In this document: positions 6,267 through 9,826 of the stretch, in pieces
Position numbering within the stretch: position 1 is the stretch's first letter
How the letters are laid out: the number at the start of each line of letters is the position of its first letter
Assembly (NCBI GenBank): GCA_900556795.1
Contig: USQD01000060.1
Span: 1 to 9,826 of the forward strand
Direction: 5' to 3'
From: an uncultured Prevotella sp.
GTDB taxonomy: Bacteria > Bacteroidota > Bacteroidia > Bacteroidales > Bacteroidaceae
Length of the DNA stretch: 9,826 bases
Notes under the pieces: generated by a model
Told to the model about the DNA's origin: nothing
Databases searched by the model: none
What the model saw: only the letters and a program-made list of their open reading frames with translations
Position numbers and translations under genes: made by a program

Positions 6267-7331
6267 ATGAGAATCAGATATTTCTTATTGATTTTAGCAG
6301 CACTCGTGGCTTTCTCATCCTGCGGTGAAAAGAAAAAGAAATCGTATGATGAGATTGCCATGAGCGGTCTTACTACCCGCACAGAGAATCTGAAAACCAA
6401 CCTCAAGGCTTTCGCCAACAAGGGAACCCTCATCGGACAGATGTACGGCACCCTGAGCGGAATGGGTTGGAACAGATGGGAATGCGATAGCGACCGCTGC
6501 GACATGAAGGCACTCTGCGGTTACCGACCAGCAGCCAACGGTTATGAACTGGGCGGCATCGAGAGCGGAAAGCAGCAGAATGCAGACGGAGTTCCATTCA
6601 AGGCAATCCGGGAAGATGTGCTCAATCACTTCCGCAAGGGAGGCTTGCTCATCATGAACTGGACAATGCCGAATTATAATGCGGATGAAGACAAACTGGA
6701 AGAATATACCCAGCAAGTAGCCAAATATCTTGATACCTTGCAAGATGGTTACGGCATCAAGGCGCCGGTGGTTCTCAACCTCCTTCCGATAGACGGCAAG
6801 GCATGGTACTGTCAGTTAAGTGCGGAAGATTACATAAAACTCTATCAAAAGATACAGGATCTCTTATCAGATGAGGAAGTAACGAATGTGGTTTACGGTT
6901 ATTCTGAGACCTACCAGCCAGGCAAGAACCTGATGGAACGTTATCCAGACCACAACATCGATGTCATCAACATCACTTATTTCCAGTCTAAGGATGTCAT
7001 CAATCTCCCACTCTACCAGAAGAGCATCAAGGACATCGTGGCTCAGGCATTGCCTTTTGCACAAGAGCACAACAATGCGTTTGGTATGACAACGGGCATT
7101 GAATCCATCGGTGATTCCAGCCTCTTCTCAGATGTTCTTCTGCCGGAATTGAAACAGCATCATATCGCTTACCTGATGTTCGGCAGAAACGCAGGAGAAC
7201 CTATCAATGAGCATTACTACACTCCTTATCCTGGAGTTTCCAATAGTAAGACCCATGGTTTCATGGAGTTGGTAAACGATGAAGTGAGTGTGTTCCTGGA
7301 AAAGCTGAACGGCTTGTATTTGGAACATTAA
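6267..7331 (+). CDS. GH26-like lipoprotein with apparently lost catalytic glutamates
   Basis: This 354-residue protein begins with a lipoprotein signal (hydrophobic residues 5-15, lipobox FSSC, acylated Cys19), so it is membrane-anchored outside the cytoplasm. GH26 beta-mannanase landmarks follow in order: TLIGQMYGTLSGMGW (54-68), YELGGIES (93-100), DGVPFKAIRED (107-117), NVVYGYS (207-213), MERYPDHNIDVI (223-234), LFSDVLLPELK (286-296), IAYLMFGRNA (300-309), HYYTPYPG (316-323). By eye against Cellvibrio Man26A, the HEN-type acid/base site falls on P174-I175-D176, so Glu becomes Ile; the nucleophile site (SEIG) falls on MTTG, so Glu becomes Thr275. The WH of the -1 subsite is W132-T133. Both catalytic acids thus seem absent while the frame is intact. 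It lies 5 bases after the GH5 gene and ends before a strong terminator. Glycan binding is a likely role; an active enzyme of another kind cannot be excluded. Confidence 0.7.
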   Translation: MRIRYFLLILAALVAFSSCGEKKKKSYDEIAMSGLTTRTENLKTNLKAFANKGTLIGQMYGTLSGMGWNRWECDSDRCDMKALCGYRPAANGYELGGIESGKQQNADGVPFKAIREDVLNHFRKGGLLIMNWTMPNYNADEDKLEEYTQQVAKYLDTLQDGYGIKAPVVLNLLPIDGKAWYCQLSAEDYIKLYQKIQDLLSDEEVTNVVYGYSETYQPGKNLMERYPDHNIDVINITYFQSKDVINLPLYQKSIKDIVAQALPFAQEHNNAFGMTTGIESIGDSSLFSDVLLPELKQHHIAYLMFGRNAGEPINEHYYTPYPGVSNSKTHGFMELVNDEVSVFLEKLNGLYLEH

Positions 7332-7353
7332 GACGTAAAGAAACTGAAAAAAC

Positions 7354-7391
7354 AAACGCAGGCAAAGTGGATTTGCCTGCGTTTATTTTTT
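7354..7391 (+). terminator. Rho-independent terminator of the GH5/GH26-like operon
   Basis: A perfect 13-bp stem (AAACGCAGGCAAA at 7354-7366, complement at 7372-7384) with a 5-base GTGGA loop is followed by ATTTTTT. It begins 22 bases after the GH26-like stop codon. Confidence 0.92.
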
Positions 7392-7407
7392 CCTCACGAT
7401 GGGTCTG

Positions 7408-7496
7408 AAAATGCGTCCCGACGCAGCAGTTACTACGTCGAGGACGTAAGTTTTCCAACATCGGGACGTAAAAAGCGCTACGTCGGGACGCATTTT
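7408..7496. repeat. Intergenic inverted-repeat element with GACGTA motifs
   Basis: A perfect 16-bp inverted repeat, AAAATGCGTCCCGACG at 7408-7423 and its complement at 7481-7496, bounds a 57-base interior. The interior holds more copies of the same words: TACGTC/GACGTA pairs at 7434-7439 with 7443-7448 and at 7465-7470 with 7479-7484, and TCGGGACG at 7461-7468. No reading frame, transposase or clear target-site duplication is seen. It could be a REP/MITE-like non-autonomous element, a structured RNA, or a cluster of binding sites. Confidence 0.55.
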
Positions 7497-7512
7497 AAAG
7501 GGCTAGGTAGCA

Positions 7513-7560
7513 TCATGCAAACTGGGCAGCTGCCGCTAAAATCATAACTATCTTTCTCAT
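7513..7560 (-). pseudogene. 15-codon signal-peptide-like start behind a strong promoter
   Basis: On the minus strand an ATG at 7560 opens MRKIVMILAAAAQFA and a TGA at 7513-7515. The sequence is a good beginning for a signal peptide (two positive residues, then a hydrophobic alanine-rich stretch) but stops before a cleavage site or mature protein. It sits about 42 bases downstream of a canonical promoter box. After the stop the same frame gives CYLAL and another stop, then the inverted-repeat element. It is most simply the 5' remnant of a secreted-protein gene whose body was lost; a true leader peptide is possible. Confidence 0.4.
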
Positions 7561-7601
7561 GTTAATTATATAAATTGTTATAGTTCTATGTAGTTATGGT
7601 G

Positions 7602-7632
7602 CAAAGATAAAGAAAAAACGGCGCACACCAAA
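7602..7632 (-). promoter_or_regulatory. Bacteroidetes-type promoter facing the 15-codon frame
   Basis: On the minus strand TTTG (7632-7629) is followed after 19 bases by TATCTTTG (7609-7602), a full match to the -33/-7 consensus. The next start codon downstream is the ATG at 7560. The -33 box lies in the T-run that ends the kinase-gene terminator. Confidence 0.65.
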
Positions 7633-7672
7633 AAATGCATCAAAACGTAGCATTTTATACGTTTTGATGCAT
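7628..7672 (-). terminator. Terminator of the sugar kinase gene
   Basis: A perfect 15-bp stem (ATGCATCAAAACGTA at 7635-7649, complement at 7658-7672) with an 8-base loop is followed, on the minus strand, by TTTTGG. It lies 43 bases past the kinase stop codon. Confidence 0.75.
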
Positions 7673-7714
7673 CATTATTAAGTTTTCTGATACTTTTTCT
7701 TCACTGCCATTCTT

Positions 7715-8668
7715 TTACCCTTTCCGAAGAGAATGAAAGGCTATCAGTCCCTTCATTGGGGCTCTTAATATGAGAGCAATCTTCAGGTGATGTTCATCTT
7801 CCATCACGTTTCTGAGAGGCGATTCGAAATAGTGGGCAATGCTTCCCACAAACCCTACTTCCTGATTTTCGCCCAAAGAAGCATCCCAAGCTTTCACTCC
7901 CGACGTCAACCTGCTGATGTCCTCAACGCTAGCCTTCACATAATCAATATAAGGAACTAGATTGCTACGGTAAAACAATTCAAAGCTACTTAATATCATC
8001 CGGTAGAGCGCCATGGCTTCGTTCAGCTCATCGCTACCGTTTTCATGTTTCTCTCCCTCGGCTATCTGCTGGGAAATGAAAGGACAGGTAGAAGCCAGAA
8101 AGCGATTGGCTAAAGGCTCTTTATATACCTTATTAATAATAGTAGGGTAATCAAGTCCTGACCATGCCAGATATTTCTCCTTGAGAGAAGCAGGAAGTGT
8201 TCCCTTGAAGATACCATTCAGAAACAGCTTACCCAATACAGCTCCACTACCCTCATCCCCCAGGATGTAACCCAGCGGCGGAGTATTCATAACGATGTCC
8301 TTTCCATCATAAAGACAACTGTTGGCACCTGTACCCAAGATACAGGCAATACCCGGTTTATCACCAAACAGAGCACGAGCAGCACCCAACATATCACCTT
8401 CCACTTCTACCCTAGCTTCCGGGAAAGACTGCTGCAACAAGGACTGCATACGAGGTTTCATCGCCTCAGTTACACCACTGCCATAAAAGAACACTTCCTG
8501 AGGCTGCTCGTTCAACACTAGTTTATCACAGAGAATCTGCAATATATCAGCATCACTCTGATGAATCGGATTGATGCCTTGAGTATTACAAGTCATCAAC
8601 ACATCCCCCTGGTCACTTATCAATGCCCAATCGGTCTTGGTACTACCACTATCTGCTATCAGTTTCAT
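7715..8668 (-). CDS. BadF/N-acetylglucosamine-kinase-like sugar kinase
   Basis: This 317-residue cytoplasmic protein belongs to the ASKHA (actin/hexokinase-fold) ATPases, in the branch annotated BadF/BadG/BcrA/BcrD, which includes N-acetylglucosamine kinase. Seen are phosphate-1 motif IADSGSTKTDWAL (4-16), FFYGSGVT (60-67), VEGDMLGAARAL with a candidate catalytic Asp92, phosphate-2 motif CILGTGANSCLYDG (109-122), and PLGYILGDEGSGAVLGK (131-147). The length and single-domain layout suit a small-sugar kinase rather than a benzoyl-CoA reductase subunit. The substrate is not determinable here; amino sugars such as GlcNAc or MurNAc are the usual guess. It stands alone, is transcribed divergently from kdsA, and ends at its own hairpin. 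The ATG at 8668 precedes the conserved IADSGSTKTDW by only 3 residues, as usual. Confidence 0.85.
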   Translation of the reverse strand: MKLIADSGSTKTDWALISDQGDVLMTCNTQGINPIHQSDADILQILCDKLVLNEQPQEVFFYGSGVTEAMKPRMQSLLQQSFPEARVEVEGDMLGAARALFGDKPGIACILGTGANSCLYDGKDIVMNTPPLGYILGDEGSGAVLGKLFLNGIFKGTLPASLKEKYLAWSGLDYPTIINKVYKEPLANRFLASTCPFISQQIAEGEKHENGSDELNEAMALYRMILSSFELFYRSNLVPYIDYVKASVEDISRLTSGVKAWDASLGENQEVGFVGSIAHYFESPLRNVMEDEHHLKIALILRAPMKGLIAFHSLRKG

Positions 8669-8738
8669 CTTCGACTATTCTATTAATCAATACTATTTCT
8701 TCCTTAGAACATTCATCCAAGTAACGTCTAAGACACTG

Positions 8739-8746
8739 CAAATTTA
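8739..8746 (-). promoter_or_regulatory. Possible -7 box for the kinase gene
   Basis: TAAATTTG on the minus strand (8746-8739) matches TAnnTTTG and would give a leader of roughly 65 bases before the ATG at 8668. No clear TTTG is found 19-21 bases upstream, so this is weaker than the other promoters. Confidence 0.4.
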
Positions 8747-8828
8747 CAGAATTTCATTGAAATATCATCATAATAAATTGAAAAAGATACGCCCCAAAGG
8801 ATAATATCTCAAAAAAGGTTCATGAATC

Positions 8829-8860
8829 TTTGCTTTTCTCTTCTTTTTTTAATAACTTTG
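8829..8860 (+). promoter_or_regulatory. Bacteroidetes-type promoter of kdsA
   Basis: TTTG (8829-8832) and TAACTTTG (8853-8860) are spaced by 20 bases, an exact fit to the -33/-7 consensus. The ATG of kdsA follows 29 bases after the -7 box. This promoter falls inside the upstream part of the longer TTG-started frame, which supports the shorter kdsA start. Confidence 0.8.
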
Positions 8861-8889
8861 CAGTCAATAACAATAAAACACGTATAATT

Positions 8890-9642
8890 ATGGCAACATT
8901 CATAGCAGGACCATGCGTCATCGAGTCGATGGAACTACTGGACACAGTAGCTCAGGAACTCGTTCGCATCAACCAGAAGTTAGGAACCGACATTATATTC
9001 AAAGCATCATTTGACAAGGCAAACCGAACCAGCATCCACTCTTTCCGTGGTCCTGGTATGGAAAAGGGTCTACAGATGCTCAGCGATATCAAGTCAAAGT
9101 ATGGACTTCGCATCACCACAGATATTCATGAGAGTTATCAGGCTGAGGCTGTAGGCAAAGTATGCGATATTCTCCAGATACCAGCCTTCCTCTGCCGACA
9201 GACCGATCTTTTGGTTTCAGCTGCTAAAACGGGTAAGATTGTCAACATCAAGAAGGCACAGTTCCTGAGCGGAAGAGATATGAAATATCCTGTAGAAAAA
9301 GCCTTGGACAGCGGTGCCAAGGAAGTGTGGCTCACAGAGCGCGGCAACTGCTTCGGCTACAATAATCTCGTAGTAGACTTCCGCAACATTCCAGACATGA
9401 AGGAGATTGTTCCTAATGTCATCATGGACTGCACTCACAGTGTGCAGCGACCAAGCGCTGGCGATGGCAAAACCGTGGGCGACCGCAAGTTCGTACCAGC
9501 CATGGCTATGGCAGCAAAGGCATTCGGCGCGACCGGTTACTTCTTTGAGGTACACCCAGACCCAGATCAGGGAAAAAGTGACGCTGCCAATATGCTGGAA
9601 TTAGACAAGCTGGAAGGTCTCATTGCAGATTTGCTCGCTTAA
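8890..9642 (+). CDS. kdsA: 3-deoxy-8-phosphooctulonate synthase, metal-dependent type
   Basis: KdsA (EC 2.5.1.55) condenses phosphoenolpyruvate and arabinose 5-phosphate to Kdo 8-phosphate for the lipopolysaccharide inner core, in the cytoplasm. The 250-residue protein has the family blocks in order: FIAGPCVIES (4-13), FKASFDKANRTS then FRGPGMEKGL (37-61), TDIHE (77-81), IPAFLCRQTDLL (97-108), KKAQFLSGRDM (121-131), LTERGNCFGYNNLVVDFR (148-165), DCTHSVQRPS (180-189) and FFEVHPDPDQGKSDAANM (218-235). C9, H183, E220 and D231 line up, each offset by two, with the metal ligands C11, H185, E222 and D233 of the Aquifex enzyme, so it is the metal-dependent class; E. coli KdsA has Asn in place of the Cys. 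I chose the ATG at 8890: the TTG at 8830 would add 20 residues that overlap the promoter. Confidence 0.95.
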   Translation: MATFIAGPCVIESMELLDTVAQELVRINQKLGTDIIFKASFDKANRTSIHSFRGPGMEKGLQMLSDIKSKYGLRITTDIHESYQAEAVGKVCDILQIPAFLCRQTDLLVSAAKTGKIVNIKKAQFLSGRDMKYPVEKALDSGAKEVWLTERGNCFGYNNLVVDFRNIPDMKEIVPNVIMDCTHSVQRPSAGDGKTVGDRKFVPAMAMAAKAFGATGYFFEVHPDPDQGKSDAANMLELDKLEGLIADLLA

Positions 9643-9644
9643 CA

Positions 9645-9769
9645 AAGTATATTAATTAACTTGCCTAAGTATATTAATTAACTTGTCTAAGTATATTAAT
9701 TAACTTGTCTAAGTATATTAGTTTACTTGTCTAAGTATATTAGTTTACTTGTCTAAGTATATTAGTTTC
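9645..9769. repeat. 22-bp tandem repeat array after kdsA
   Basis: Five full units of 22 bp start at 9645, 9667, 9689, 9711 and 9733, and a partial sixth covers 9755-9769. Every unit begins AAGTATATTA and the full ones end in ACTTGNCT. Units 1-3 carry TTAATTAAC in the middle and units 4-6 carry TTAGTTT, so two sub-types lie in blocks. Each unit is an imperfect palindrome (AAGT...ACTT). The array begins 2 bases after the kdsA stop codon. A weak AT-only hairpin (9774-9790) follows. Confidence 0.95.
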
Positions 9770-9800
9770 ATTCAATAAATAACATTTATTTTAGAAAATA

Positions 9801-9826
9801 ATGAATCACAAGTTAAACAATATTGA
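9801..9826 (+). CDS. Possible start of the next gene, cut by the window end
   Basis: An ATG at 9801 opens MNHKLNNI, still open at the last base. No promoter box is seen between the repeat array and this ATG. With eight codons nothing can be said about function, and the AT-rich context makes a chance ATG quite possible. Confidence 0.2.

Noticed and set aside
7408..7496. Ordinary rho-independent terminator
   Set aside because: The 57-base loop and internal repeats do not fit a simple terminator, and a clear terminator for the operon already lies at 7354-7391.
8830..8889. Twenty-residue N-terminal extension of KdsA from a TTG
   Set aside because: It overlaps the kdsA promoter and would precede the normal MATFIAGPC start; the -7 box lies inside it.
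9645..9769. CRISPR array
   Set aside because: Repeats are directly adjacent with no spacers, the unit is 22 bp and AT-rich, and no cas gene is near.
9774..9790. Terminator of kdsA
   Set aside because: The stem is only 7 A/T pairs and too weak to call; no better hairpin is seen before the window end.

Overview
The window reads as Bacteroidota, most likely a gut Prevotella/Segatella-type organism. The reasons are: promoters of the Bacteroidetes form (TTTG, about 20 bp, TAnnTTTG) with no clear Shine-Dalgarno sites; a beta-mannan-type saccharide gene set (AGE-family epimerase, GPH-type transporter, GH5 and a GH26-like lipoprotein); a Bacteroidales-style YD-repeat (RHS) protein; and a KdsA for lipopolysaccharide synthesis. 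The species is an inference.

The window is not a clean piece of chromosome. Bases 7-72 are an Illumina P7/TruSeq index adapter. Bases 73-1660 are a patchwork of broken pieces: the first codons of an unknown gene, the C-terminal end of an alpha-L-fucosidase-like (GH29) protein, two unidentified C-terminal tails, and an RHS protein whose downstream part lies in inverted orientation after a loss of about 170 codons. A second inverted joint lies near 5370-5390, where the transporter (minus strand) and the GH5 enzyme (plus strand) are both cut at their 5' ends and joined head to head. Inverted joints with missing sequence between them are typical of amplification or assembly chimeras, so gene order across about 570, 1400, 1582 and 5380 should not be trusted without read support.

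Layout of the reliable blocks. (1) 1716-3209: a HigB-like toxin followed, with an 8-base overlap, by an antitoxin in which an N-terminal HTH is fused to an ImmA/IrrE-type HExxH peptidase domain; a good promoter and a downstream hairpin frame the pair. (2) 3203-5389, minus strand: a truncated sugar:cation symporter and a cellobiose/mannobiose 2-epimerase, ending in a terminator whose T-tract contains the -33 box of the toxin promoter. (3) 5371-7391, plus strand: a truncated GH5 endoglycanase, then 5 bases later a GH26-like lipoprotein, then a strong terminator. (4) 7392-7714: an intergenic stretch with an 89-bp inverted-repeat element and an orphan promoter with a 15-codon signal-peptide-like start. 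(5) 7715-8668, minus strand: a BadF/N-acetylglucosamine-kinase-like sugar kinase. (6) 8829-9642, plus strand: kdsA with a textbook promoter, followed by a 22-bp tandem repeat array.

Blocks 2 and 3 fit one beta-mannan (or related beta-1,4-glycan) utilisation locus: the GH5 enzyme cuts the polymer, the symporter imports disaccharide, and the epimerase converts the reducing-end sugar for phosphorolysis (the usual GH130 partner is not in the window). The most interesting gene is the GH26-like lipoprotein. It keeps the fold signatures of GH26 mannanases, but my alignment by eye puts Ile and Thr where the two catalytic glutamates should be. It may be a glycan-binding pseudo-enzyme working beside an intact GH5.
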